Source: Raffaelea ambrosiae (lineage: Eukaryota; Ascomycota; Sordariomycetes; Ophiostomatales; Ophiostomataceae). From it: a stretch of 64,000 nucleotides of DNA. A program made the position numbers and the translations under genes. The first letter of the stretch is position 1. The number at the start of each line of letters is the position of its first letter. Below are positions 9,791-20,165 of the stretch, piece after piece. Below the pieces are notes generated by a model, which did not search any database, had not been told where the DNA came from, and was given only the letters and a program-made list of their open reading frames with translations. The stretch covers positions 4,737,869 through 4,801,868 of the forward strand of contig PCDI01000001.1 in assembly GCA_002778195.1 (NCBI GenBank), given 5' to 3'.

Positions 9791-11312
9791 TTAAAACTGG
9801 ATCTCCTTCTCAGTCCAGCCGGCAATTTTGGCACCGCCCACCAGACGGCCACCCGTCTTGCGCTTCACACGGCAGCGAAGGCCCACGTTGTCGTCCCAGA
9901 TAAAGCGCCAGAGAACGAGGCTCCAGCTGAGATGGTGCGGCAGGCTGTTGTAGAACTCAGGGGCGGTTTCGCGCACCTTGGCCAGCCTGGTCCAGGGCAC
10001 GGCCGGGAAGTCGTGGTGCTCATTGTGGTAGCCGACGTTGTAGACCAAAAAGTTGAGGGGGCCGTAGTAGCTGTATGTCTCTGGGATGGGGATATTGTTG
10101 GCCGGGTCGCGGGCCTCGGGCGCGACAATATCAGTGACGTAGTGCTCGGCGATGAAGTGACCAGCGAGCGGGTGCAGCGAGCCGGCGAGGAACGAGGACA
10201 TCAGCAGGTACAGAAACGGCATCCAGCCGAAGTTGTAGACATAGACTACGTCAAACAGGCCCTGGACAAGAACGTTGATGCCGTGAATCCAGGTCAGAGG
10301 GATCCGCATGACAGCCATGGGCCGCAGGGCATAGAAGAAGATCTGGAAGGTGCAGAAGAAGGCCTTGCCCAGGATGGAGTCGAGCACCACGGCCTCAAGC
10401 GCGGTCGGCAGGTCGGTGTCGAGGCCGTCGACGCCCAGAGACTTGTGATGGGTCAGGTGGTAGGGCTGGAGGTTGTCAGTTTTGTCGTACTGCAGAAATC
10501 AAAGACTTGGAAAGAAGGATGGAGTCAATAATAGCATACCCGGAACGACGCGCTGTAAGGAATCCCGATAGGAAGGTTGGCGATGATGGCAAACAGACGG
10601 TTGGCCATGCGCGAGCGGAAGGCCAGGTTGTGCGAGATCTCGTGGATGGCCATGAACAGGTTCTGGTTGGCCGTCGCGCCAATGAAGTAGGCGGCCGCCC
10701 AAAACTTCCAGTCCAGCAGGCTGGAATCCCGCAGAGCATAACCCACGACCAGCTGGAGAAGCACGACGCCCGACACGACGTACTTGGTCAACGGCTCCGG
10801 GCCGCAGAGTTTGGTCACCTGATATTGGGAGTGTTAGCCTGATGTGTCGGGCAGAAAAATGTATGAGCGGACAGGAAGGGACCATTAGTTGAACATGGAA
10901 AATTCTGCCAGAAGATCCTTCCTTTCACCAAACGCACCTCAGGATGGGCCTTGATGATGGCAAGGCGCCGCGAGCGGTGTGGCTCCTCCGTGTAGGTCCA
11001 GAAGAAGTCTTTGTACTTGCGGTCGGCCTCGATAGCCTTGTGGTCGTCAGTGGTCGTCTTGGCCGCTCCGTTGGCAATGCCATTGGTGCCATTGGCCTTG
11101 CCGTTGGCGTGTCCATTGGCGTCACCATTCACAGTCCCGTTCGCCTTGCCATTGCCCACGCCGTTGGCCCCGGGCGCCGTCCCGTTCGCTACCACATCGC
11201 CGTTGGAGGCCGAGACACCGTTAGCTGCCACCGGTTCTGTGCCCTTGGTCCGCGACGTGACGGCAGTCGCCGTGGCCTCAGAAGAGGTGGTCAAGGCAGC
11301 AGCCAAAGCCAT
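9791..11312 (-). CDS. Sphingolipid delta-4 desaturase (dihydroceramide desaturase)
   Basis: Three exons on the minus strand: 11312-10938, 10818-10540 and 10465-9791, giving 442 residues. After a Asn-Gly-rich disordered N-terminus (about residues 43-83) the delta-4 motif YKDFFWTYTEEPHRSRR begins. Three histidine boxes are intact: HEISH (184-188), HLTHH (221-225) and HNEHH (365-369), which bind the di-iron centre. Several hydrophobic segments fit an ER membrane protein. It introduces the 4,5-trans double bond into dihydroceramide, feeding fungal glucosylceramide. The start is the first ATG in the open frame. I chose the acceptor before CCC at 10465 because it yields SFRPYHLTHHK, as in the family; a second in-frame acceptor 24 nt upstream (exon from 10489) would add eight residues. 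It is absent from budding yeast but usual in filamentous fungi. Confidence 0.93.
11064..11186 (-). repeat. Asn-Gly coding repeat in desaturase N-terminus
   Basis: Codons for residues 43-83 of the desaturase repeat (Ala/Lys/Thr)-Asn-Gly units (KANGTVNGDANGHANGKANG and flanks). The underlying DNA is an imperfect short tandem repeat, likely variable in length between strains. Confidence 0.75.
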
Positions 11313-12180
11313 GCGAGGCCAACGGTGGAGAAGCAAACGACGAACGGTCGAGGAGGGGAGTCAGAAGAGAAAAGAACTGAAGAACTAAATGCTAGCAATT
11401 GGGCAAAATGAGTGGACACGGCCGTGGAGGGAAACGAGGGCAGCAGGAGGGAGCGCGGAGCGGGAGGCAGACAGGGCTTTCAAAGGGGCGACGTTGAAGC
11501 TCTGCAAGATAAGATTTCCCCAATCCAGGAACGAAAAGGCGGTGTTAAACGATTGTGGCATGCGCGTACTCGTATCTTACAGCGGGCGCTGCTCCAGCCC
11601 AAGTCACCCGTTCTGGCCCCAGTGGTCCGACACGGAAACCTCTGCCCCGATTAACCCCACCCACACACCCACCAGCACGGCACAGCAGTAAATGGCCTTT
11701 TAAAGCAGGTGCCCAGAGCACCCAGAGCACTGCAACCCACCTCGAAGCAGCCACTCGCATCACGCCAGGCCACCACGTCGCTCTTTCCCGCCAAGACCCC
11801 TGTGAAGATATCCAGCCAACAGCCACTGTCTTTTTACTACTCGTACTGTTTCCCTTGGTCTGCTTCCTTTTTTTTGTTGGGGACTTTCCTTTTTTCTACA
11901 CACATATGTATCTATGCGCACAACCGGTTTCTTTTCTCTACCTGGCTTAGGCTTTACGGGTTCTCTCTTTTCTCCAGTCTACCTTCGTTTTCGTGCTTTC
12001 CCTGTACTTTTTGTACTTCACTGGTTCGGAGGAACTTACTCCATCCCCAAGCCCGAGCCCGTCCACTGACTCCATACATATTCCGACATTTCCTCGATCT
12101 TCACTCCTTCACATGTCAATCCGTAAACCCGCTCGTAAATCATACTGCTTCTTGTGTTGGTTCCCCCACAGTGTGCCCAA
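11313..12180. promoter_or_regulatory. Desaturase promoter / zinc-knuckle gene 3' region
   Basis: 868 bp between two minus-strand genes. It should hold the desaturase promoter on the left and the zinc-knuckle 3' UTR on the right. It is CT-rich on the plus strand around 11820-12000. No supported ORF. Confidence 0.4.
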
Positions 12181-14211
12181 CTACCAGCTGGTCTCGTTGT
12201 CAGCGCTGTTGGCAGAGTAGTCACCACCAGAAAAACCAGGCTGGCTGAAATCGCCGCCGCCGCCGGAGAATCCAGTCTGGCTAAAGTCACCTCCACCAGA
12301 GCCGAAGTCTCCGCCGCCATAGCCACCACCGGCGTCAACAGGGTCGTTCTTGCAAGTCGAGCGGTAGTGGCCCATCTGCTGACAGTTGGAGCACTTCACT
12401 CGCTCAACTAGACGAGACACTATTAGTGCTTGTTCTTTGCACCATTGCATATCGAATATAGACAGGTTGAACCTCCGAGAGAGATTTAGCAGAGACTTAC
12501 TGTTGCGCGGCTGAGGGCATTCCTTGGACATGTGCCCGTACTCATCGCAGTTATGGCATTGCACTTTTGCCATGTTGCGCTCCTCAGTACAGTCGCGAGC
12601 CTTATGTCCTTCCTGGCCACAGTTTCGGCAAGCGTTGTCTCCGCCTCCGCCCTGGGGGCAGTCCTTCGAGAAATGACCCACTGGAAAGCCTGTCAATACG
12701 TGGATAGCCTCGACCTCGTGGTTTTTTTCTTTTCTTTTCTTTCTACTTACTTTCACCACACTTGCGGCACTCTACGCCTTCAGCCGAACGAGGCTCCGTG
12801 CCTGTCGTAGACTTGTTAGCTTTCGGACAACAACACCAATAATTTCTTCGGCATCCAGCTTACAGTCCTTGGACGAATGGCCGCTCTGACTACATAATCA
12901 ACAGACGTCAGCAATGTCATGTCCTCATTATTAGACATATGATGTTTCTTACCCGCAGTTGCGGCACGCAAATCGGTCGTTGCGTGGGGCGAGGCCTGCA
13001 GACAAAATGTCAGTGCTGTGCATTCTTGTTTATTGCATCAATGGTACCACGTACAGTCACGGACACGATGTCCAGCCTCTCCGCAATTGTAGCAAGTCAC
13101 GGTGGGCTTGTCGAGATTCTCCTGCTTCTCGAGTGGGCAGTTGCGGGAGATGTGACCAAGCTCGTTGCAATTGACGCAAAGCGGAATGCCGCGAGGAACG
13201 GGCTCGCCTCCGTCGGCAAGGCGTCCCGTGTTCTCCTCGTCGTTGGCCGGCCAAATTGCCTTCTCGCGAGGGCGATTTGGGCGGTTCTGGAAGCGGTAGG
13301 TGACCGTGTACTTCTTGTCCAGATTTCCCTGGAAGTCCATGTTGGTCAAAGTGCTGGACATTTCCGATCGCTCAACGCCAATTAGGTACAGCTTGATGTC
13401 CTCGGCACGGAGGCGCTTCTCCAAATCCACATAGGTGGTCTGGGGAAGTGCCTTCACATACATCTGAACAGCAGCCTTGACATCATCGACATCTTTCTCG
13501 GCGGCAGCCTGACGGAGGAGTTTCAGGGCCTCATCGGGAGATTGGACAGGCACATCCTCACGGTCAATCTTGCGAGGGGCCTTGCAGGTTGCAGCATCGT
13601 GTCCTGCAGAGTCAGAAACGGGGTTCACAGAGACAGGCCGGGTATGTTTTGGGTGTACTACTCACCCTCCTCCTGGCAATTGTGGCAAACACGCGGGGGA
13701 GCACTCGGACACTCCCTGGCAAGATGTCCCTCCTCGTTGCAAATGCGGCAAGTCATGGGCAGGGGGCAGTCGCGGACAAAATGGTTATCATTGCAGCGAG
13801 GACAGACGATGGGCATGTCACAGTCTCGGGACATGTGGCCCTCTTTCTTGCAACGACGGCAGATCATGGGCCCGGCATCGGGACAGTCTCGAGACATGTG
13901 ACCTTCCTTGCCACAGGTGTTGCATTCGCCGGTGAACTGGCGAGGAACCGGGCAGTCTGCCTTATTGTGGCTAGCCAGTCGAGTCAGTCGGAACTGCACA
14001 TATCACTACAAGAGGAAAGAGAAGGAGCAAGGTGGGCAGAATAATGGACTCACCCAGGCTGGCCGCAATTGAAGCATCCACCACCATCGCCTCCTCCTCC
14101 GGCATAGTTGCCATAGCCTGCATCAGCGCTGTAGCCGCCGCCGCCTCCATAGGAGGGATAACCGCCTCCATCGCCCATGGAGGGCTGGATTTCCACCGTC
14201 TCCCAAGACAT
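12181..14211 (-). CDS. Zinc-knuckle (CCHC) nucleic-acid-binding protein with 13 knuckles
   Basis: Eight exons on the minus strand: 14211-14054, 13970-13666, 13603-13055, 12995-12953, 12889-12864, 12801-12751, 12680-12501 and 12407-12181, giving 512 residues. All seven introns are 59-93 nt and have GT/AG borders. The protein has a Gly/Tyr-rich start, six CCHC knuckles (from CFNCGQPGHNKADC to CHNCQEEGHDAATC), a ~130-residue segment without knuckles (DREDVPVQSPDEALKLL ... YTVTYRFQNRPNRP), seven more knuckles (CVNCNELGHISRNC to CSNCQQMGHYRSTC), and a Gly/Phe/Ser-rich tail. The fourth knuckle (CPRCNDNHFVRDC) is one residue short. It belongs with CNBP/Byr3/Gis2-like single-stranded nucleic-acid binders, but is much longer than Gis2 (7 knuckles). 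The exact role is unknown; RNA binding or translation control is the reasonable inference. Confidence 0.88.
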
Positions 14212-16236
14212 TGCTGAATTGTGTACACTTGCTTTGTCGCCCAACAAGAATTAGCAGATAACTCAATAATGAACCCCCATAATGTGATGGCAAAATGATA
14301 GGGGAAAGAATATGTAAACAGCCTGTTTCACTGTGACTGCGGTGAACAAAGCCAACCGACAGTTTGATTTGCTTTGGTAGTGTGCTGAGAAAAACAACGA
14401 TACGAAGTAAAGAAGAAGCGTGGTATTCAGCAAGAGGATTTATTTGTTTGCATGTGCATACCTTGGTCTGTTGTTGCTATGCCTGTATCTCAATCAGCGC
14501 TTGGTTTGAGAGAAAGAAAATGGAATGAAGGAAAGGTGAAGAAGAAAAGTCAAAAAGAGAAGGAGAAAAGGTTTAAAGAAAATCTGAACAGAAGTAAACA
14601 GAAAGACATGGCAAAATGTGCTCTTGAGGAAGGAGCAACCGAACAAACAAGGAAGGAGCAGTTTGATGACAGTCAGTTCAGGTTACACGGCCCAATTAGG
14701 AAAGTGCGGGTAACACGGTCATCTTAGATGTTTGGAAAGGCGCGACGTAAACGCGGCCGTTCGGCTCAGTATCGATGCTGTAAATTATTTTGCTTGCATC
14801 AACGACTCTGTCTAAATCTGGAGGTTCAAGTGAAAACGGGATGCCATCCTTCCTCTACACAGGAAATGGTGGCAGCCTTGCAGACCAGTCCAGGAAGCAA
14901 CCTTCCTCTCCGGGCTCAGACTAGACCAACGGCAAACGATCGAATTAGCATGCCACACGTGGTCCATGAACTGACTGAGCCCCTCTTCGCACTCGCATTC
15001 AGGCCACCATGACTTCCCAATATCAACGGCCGACCTGACCTTGTGGTGTTTGTCGTCGATGTTCCTGGGGTTCGGTGCTCGAGGTAGACTCCGCCGCCAA
15101 TGAAAACCGGCCGGTGGAAAAAGCTAGACCAAACACGACAGGCGGACCAACAGACCCCGCATGGACAATTCCATCGACGAGGGTCTCGAGTCTCACCACT
15201 GAACAGAGAAAACAGAGAAAACCGAGAAGGGGTTGGGGTTTCCTCCTGTGGGCTGGCCAAATCACGATAATTTGTCAGCGAAGCAACCGGAGGATTGAGT
15301 CAGCCGGCGAGGGCGGTATAGACCCCTGAAGAGAGTTGTCTCGAAAAGCTTAGTTAACCCCACTTGGGAACCGGCTGCCGACTGCCGGCTGGACCTTCCA
15401 GGTCATTGGCTAGTATCGTGTGCAGCAACATGCGTGGACAGCTTGTTGGAAGTATGCCTCCCTGAAAACCCCGGAACAAAAACCACGGGATGTTTGCGTG
15501 GAAAGGAGGTGGGGACAGAGATCCAGAGCGGGGGAGGAACAAGGACGTTTGTTGTGGTCAGGCATGGAGGAGACCAACACAAGAAGAGGTCACTTCGCCC
15601 GTCCCGCGAATTGGAAACTGGCAATGGCAGCGCGGGCCGAGTGACGGCTGGGCTTTGAAACTTGCATGGCATATATTGTTGTTCATTGTGTCTGCATACA
15701 ATACACGAGCCGGAGAATTTATGGAAGCATCTTTCTCTTTTTTTTGCTGCTGTGAATTAGCTGGAATTGAAATTGTGTATGGGGTAACTGTCGCGATGGT
15801 TTTTTGGGTAAAGGGAGGAGCGGATCCCACCAAGAAAGGTATCGTCTCTCTTTCTCAAACATCAAAACGGTGGTCACCAGGGCGCGGGCGGCTTGGTGTT
15901 CGAGGTGGAGTTGGGAGCCAAGGGAGCATCGTTCCGTTATCCGGCCCATGGACAAGTGGATGGGCAATGGAGTTTGTGCATGTTAAGTCCTGTGTGGCAG
16001 CGGTTGCTATGGCGTATTTCGAGGGCGGGCTATATAAGGAAGGTCCAGCGTCCGGCAAAATGAATGATAAAAGGAAGTAGGAGACCAAACACAGTTTCTA
16101 ATTACCACTTTCCCGCGCAAACCCCTCCACCTTTGTGAAACCCGATCTAGGAAAAGAGCTGCTCAGCGAGACCACGAGAGCATCACGAGCCATTGAAGCA
16201 CATAACAGAACAACACAGATAAAAATACACATCACA
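14212..16236. promoter_or_regulatory. Divergent intergenic region, zinc-knuckle gene / aldo-keto reductase
   Basis: 2.0 kb between divergent starts. A TATATAA box at 16031-16037 lies about 205 bp before the reductase ATG. ORFs of 60-196 codons occur on both strands (for example 15490-16080) but overlap one another, lack G/C-ending codons, and resemble no family, so I take the stretch as non-coding. Confidence 0.45.
16031..16037 (+). promoter_or_regulatory. TATA box for the aldo-keto reductase
   Basis: TATATAA, roughly 205 bp upstream of the start codon, in an otherwise GC-balanced region. Position fits a promoter, but no transcript start is known. Confidence 0.4.
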
Positions 16237-17498
16237 ATGGCTTCCACCGAGGGTCTCCCCGAGATGGAGTACCGGTTTCTGGGCCGTTCTGGTCTGAAGG
16301 TGTCGGCGATCTCGCTTGGTGGTTGGCTCACATACGGCGGCCATGTTGACAGAGGTGAGCTTCCTTTGATCTCGCCTGCTGTATTGAAAATCGTGTCTCG
16401 GTTCCTTGTGTACTTCTATGTGCACTTCTTTTGTTACTTGCTTGCGCAGTTATTCATGATCTGGCTGGATTTTTACCTGTTTGCCCCCAATCCTCTTTCT
16501 GCTCTCTGCTGCAACTCAGAGAAGCCAACGCGTTAAAAAACACCCCCCATAACTAACTAACCTTTACCCACCCAGAGGGCACTTACACCTGCATGAAGGC
16601 CGCCTACGATGCCGGCGTCAACTTCTTCGACTGCGCCGAGGCCTACGCCGGCGGCGAGTCCGAAAAGGTCATGGGCGAGGCCATCCGCAAATACGGCTGG
16701 AAACGCAACGACCTCGTCATCTCCACCAAGATCTACTGGGGCGGCGCCTATGGCGACAACCGCTCCAACAACGTCGGCCTCTCCCGTAAGCACGTCATAG
16801 AGGGCATGAACCAGTGTCTCGAGCGCCTCCAGCTCGACTACGTCGACCTGATCTACGCCCACCGGCCCGATCGCCAGACGCCCATGGAGGAGATTGTCCG
16901 CGCCTTCAACCACCTGATCGAGACCGGCAAGGCCTTTTACTGGGGCACCTCCGAGTGGAGCGCCGACGAGATCGCCCAGGCCTGGCGGTATGCCGACAAG
17001 CTCGGCCTGATCGGCCCCATCATGGAGCAGCCCGCCTACAACATGATTGACCGCTCCAAGGTCGAGCACGAGTTTGCGCACCTGTACCGCGAGGTCGGCC
17101 TCGGCCTGACCGTCTTTTCGCCCATGAAGCAGGGCATTCTGTCGGGCAAGTACAAGAACGGCATCCCCGACGACTCGCGCTTTGCGCAGACCCAGGTCGA
17201 CTTCATCAAGGGCTACTGGAAGCGCACCGGCAAGGAGCAATGGGACGCCGTCATCCAGCAGGTCAACCAGCTGGAGCCCATTGCCGAGCGTCTGGGCACC
17301 AAGCTCAGCGTGCTCGCCCTCGCCTGGGTGCTGGCCAACCCCAACGTCAGCTCGGCAATCACGGGCGCCAGCAGCGCCAACCAGGTCCTGGAGAACGTGC
17401 AGGCCGTGGCCGTGTACAAGAAGCTCACGCCCGAGATCATGGCAGAGATCGACTCCATTCTGAACAACAAGCCGCCAGTACACACTGCCCGGTTTTAG
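16237..17498 (+). CDS. Aldo-keto reductase, voltage-gated K+ channel beta-subunit type (AKR6)
   Basis: Two exons, 16237-16354 and 16576-17498, give 346 residues. The protein is a full TIM-barrel aldo-keto reductase. It begins MEYRFLGRSGLKVSAISLGG and carries the catalytic tetrad Asp58, Tyr63 (DCAEAYAGGESE), Lys91 (ISTKIYWGG) and His135 (YAHRPD). SPMKQGILSGKYKNGIP and the C-terminal ITGASSANQVLENV segment are typical of the Kv-beta/AKR6 group, which binds NADPH. Fungal members are cytosolic NADPH-dependent aldehyde or quinone reductases. The intron is 221 nt with a CTAAC branch site near the acceptor; splicing at 16354/16576 restores HVDREGTYTC. Two Met codons are possible starts (16237, 16264); the first has an A at -3. 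Confidence 0.93.
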
Positions 17499-18041
17499 AG
17501 TAGAGGAAGGGGCGAACGGCAAATAAATGAGAAAACGACAGGGCTAAAGAATACCCTCTGGGATGAATTGTAGCCACCAACTCCAGATACGAGTCCACAA
17601 ATAGCGAACAATGATGAATGACAAGTAACTACGTTTTATTATGTGGTATATAATTGCGTCCGAGGAGGAGTCGGTTCGAGACCAAAGCCGAAGCCATATG
17701 CACAGAAATGAATCTCCTGAAAGTTCAACAGATAGGGCGCCAAAAAAAAAAAGATATAGACAAAAGAAATGGATTCAAAAAATAAAAAAATAAAGATCAA
17801 GCAGAGTGCCCGACACCTCCCAGACAGTCCCGGAAAACGGGTAGCATGATTTCAGACTTTGTATGCAATGGCCGCACTTGAACACCTCGTGGGGGAGCAG
17901 CCCCTTTATATATGTATACGTAAAGCAAAAATGGCCGAGTGAATATTTTCACTCTTTTTGTTGTGGTTTTCTGATTTTTTTTTTCTTATTTTGGTCGTTC
18001 GTTCGACTCGGTTGATTTCGGGGGTTTTCTTTTTTCTTCGT
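17499..18041. other. Convergent 3' intergenic region
   Basis: 543 bp between the reductase and methyltransferase stops. AATAAA at 17522-17527 is a candidate polyadenylation signal for the reductase. A-rich stretch at 17740-17795. No gene seen. Confidence 0.45.
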
Positions 18042-19036
18042 TCATTTCGTCAGGATGCCAATAATGTGTGGCGTGCACTGTAATGCCGATTCCCGGACCG
18101 GCTGGGCCAAGTCCAGGCTCGTCCATGGGCCGGCTTCTTTGAGGTACTTGCCGGTATCCCGGCACATGTGGCAGCCACCCATGAACGTTGGCCAGAAGAT
18201 GCTGAGGATCCCTAAAGAGAAGTTAGACAGATACCCACGCCAGAATGACCATGTCCACAGCCCCCAAATGAAAAAATAAACTTACGTTGGTAGAAAATCA
18301 TAAACCAACTGCGCGTGCACTTGACGTGCTCGTACACGTACATGCGCCCTCCTGGTTTCAGATAGCTATACAACTCCTTGATGTTCTGCTGCGGTTGGGG
18401 GATGGCGCACAGGCACAGCACGCTCACAACGCAGTCCACGCTGCCCTTGGCCACCTTGCCTGTCGTCGCCAGCGCCTCAATGCCTGTCGGCACGATCTCG
18501 TATGTGCCCTCGAGCCCGGCCGCCGCCACATTTTTCCGTAGGGCGCCGTGCACCTCGGTGTTCGGCTCGACGCCGTAGATCTTGTAGATGTTGCCAGACG
18601 TGCTGGCCGTGCCGGAAGACTTGCGCCGGTGGCTACTCCGGGAGGAGGAAGAGGAAGAAGAGCTCGAAGACCTTGTCCTGGCCAGCTCGCCAAACGCCGA
18701 CACCCACATGCCGCTGCCGGGGCCGACCTCGATGACGGTGCCGCTGATCGGGGGCGACGGGGAGCGCTTCTTCTCGGACTCGTCGACGGTGCGGCCGTGG
18801 CGCACGCGACCCTGGAGCAAGGGCAGGACGACGGGGCGAGCAGTGTTGCTGACCTGGGGCCCGGCCCACTGCCAGAAGCGGGCGAACCAGGCGGCGCGGA
18901 AGCGGCTCGGGATCAAGAGAGAGCGGAAGCGGCACGTGCGAATGAGGTTGAAGACGGTGTGAGGGATGTAGTAGGCGGAGGAGGCCATGAAAAGCCACGG
19001 CTCCAGGAGGATCTGGACGGCGCTGATGAGCCCCAT
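18042..19036 (-). CDS. SAM-dependent methyltransferase, METTL7-like
   Basis: Two exons on the minus strand, 19036-18286 and 18211-18042, give 306 residues. The N-terminus has a hydrophobic stretch (about 5-35) that may be a membrane anchor. The SAM-binding motif I is VIEVGPGSG (101-109), followed after an insertion by the acidic loop IYGVEPN, then VDCVVSVLCLCAIPQP and LKPGGRMYVYEHV, the usual class I methyltransferase order. The C-terminal FWPTFMGGCHMCRDTGKYLK matches the METTL7/thiol methyltransferase-like family. A Ser-rich insert (about residues 119-144, ten consecutive Ser) sits between motif I and the second strand, where family members have a short loop. Substrate is unknown. It is divergent from eIF2B beta. 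Confidence 0.85.
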
Positions 19037-20165
19037 GGTGGCGGTCGAGTGGAGCAGGCCGAGGAGATCACGAGAGCTGTGCTATCTTTCAAGCAGAGAC
19101 AAAAGAAGATAAGAGAGGAGGTCCAGATATGCGAAAGCTCTGGGCACAGAGATCGGGAGGGGATCGTGTGATCTCCGACACCGCCAGTGAGGGGACGACA
19201 AAACAAAAAGCTCGTGGGACCGAAGCTTTTGCTCTGTCGTCTGCCAGGCTTGTGGAAATAGACGCGATCTCACTGGTGGACCAGGGATCTTTGCGTGAGA
19301 GGCAGGGGGGTGTTTTAGAGGTTAGAGAGTTCGCGCGCAGACCTGCAGGGTCAAAGGGGAAAACGGGCGGAGCAAGGAAAGGGTCCCCTTCTCTTTTCTG
19401 CTGTGCGTGCGGCGGGCGGGCGGCGCTGTCGGCTCTTTATACCCATGAAAGCAACTACTGCACGGCTGGCTTTTTCGGTGTGGGATTTCGGGGGCCACGG
19501 GGCTTGTAAGAGGGTCTTCGCGTCCTAATTTGTTGGGTTCCAGGATCGTGGCGTTTTTGCTCTATTCTTCTCCTTTTTTCTTCTTGGCTTTTATATTCTC
19601 ATATCTGGTTTACTTTCACACAAAAAAGCAATTACACCGTAATCAATGGGTGGAAAAGCCCAGGGTAAGGTCCAGCCAACGCTGCGATGCCATGCGCCTT
19701 CCCCAACTGTTAGCAGGTCGTGCCTTCCCGCAGGACCCCTCGAACCGCGTTCGCGGTGAAGGGTGCATTGTCTTGTGAAACTTAAGTGAGGGGCAGTCCA
19801 GATAAAACAGGATGGCTCCACTTTTCAGCTGCCGATAACACCGCCATATGGAGTGATCTGCCCTCCTCTAACCTTATGACTAAGCGTGCTGAAGTGTGGG
19901 GAGGGCTACAGGGCGTTGTTACTGGCTGGCGGACACTGAAGTTCCTTGTGTTACAGAAGGCCCTATTGGAGACCAGACGGGGAAAAAAAAAATACGTGCC
20001 ACCCCACCAAATTGAGTCTTTCCCGTTGAGCTCGACTACTGCAGTGAGTCAGTCACTTGCAGCCTTTCGCCTTGCGCATCACCATATAATGGTCAGAGCC
20101 TCAGCAACTCTTTCAAGCACCCACACGAGCCTGGTACTGCCTACACCGCATCCTTCTTGGCGAGA
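19037..20165. promoter_or_regulatory. Divergent promoter region, methyltransferase / eIF2B beta
   Basis: 1.1 kb between divergent starts, with no supported ORF. Short reading frames on both strands overlap and show no family features. Confidence 0.4.

Noticed and set aside
15490..16080. 196-codon plus-strand ORF before the aldo-keto reductase
   Set aside because: No family features, and it runs into the TATA box and leader of the reductase.
16557..17522. 321-codon ORF antisense to the aldo-keto reductase
   Set aside because: Shadow ORF created by G/C-ending codons on the coding strand.
17671..17682. tRNA B-box-like GGTTCGAGACC
   Set aside because: No A-box at the right distance upstream and no acceptor or T-stem pairing; it lies in a 3' intergenic region.
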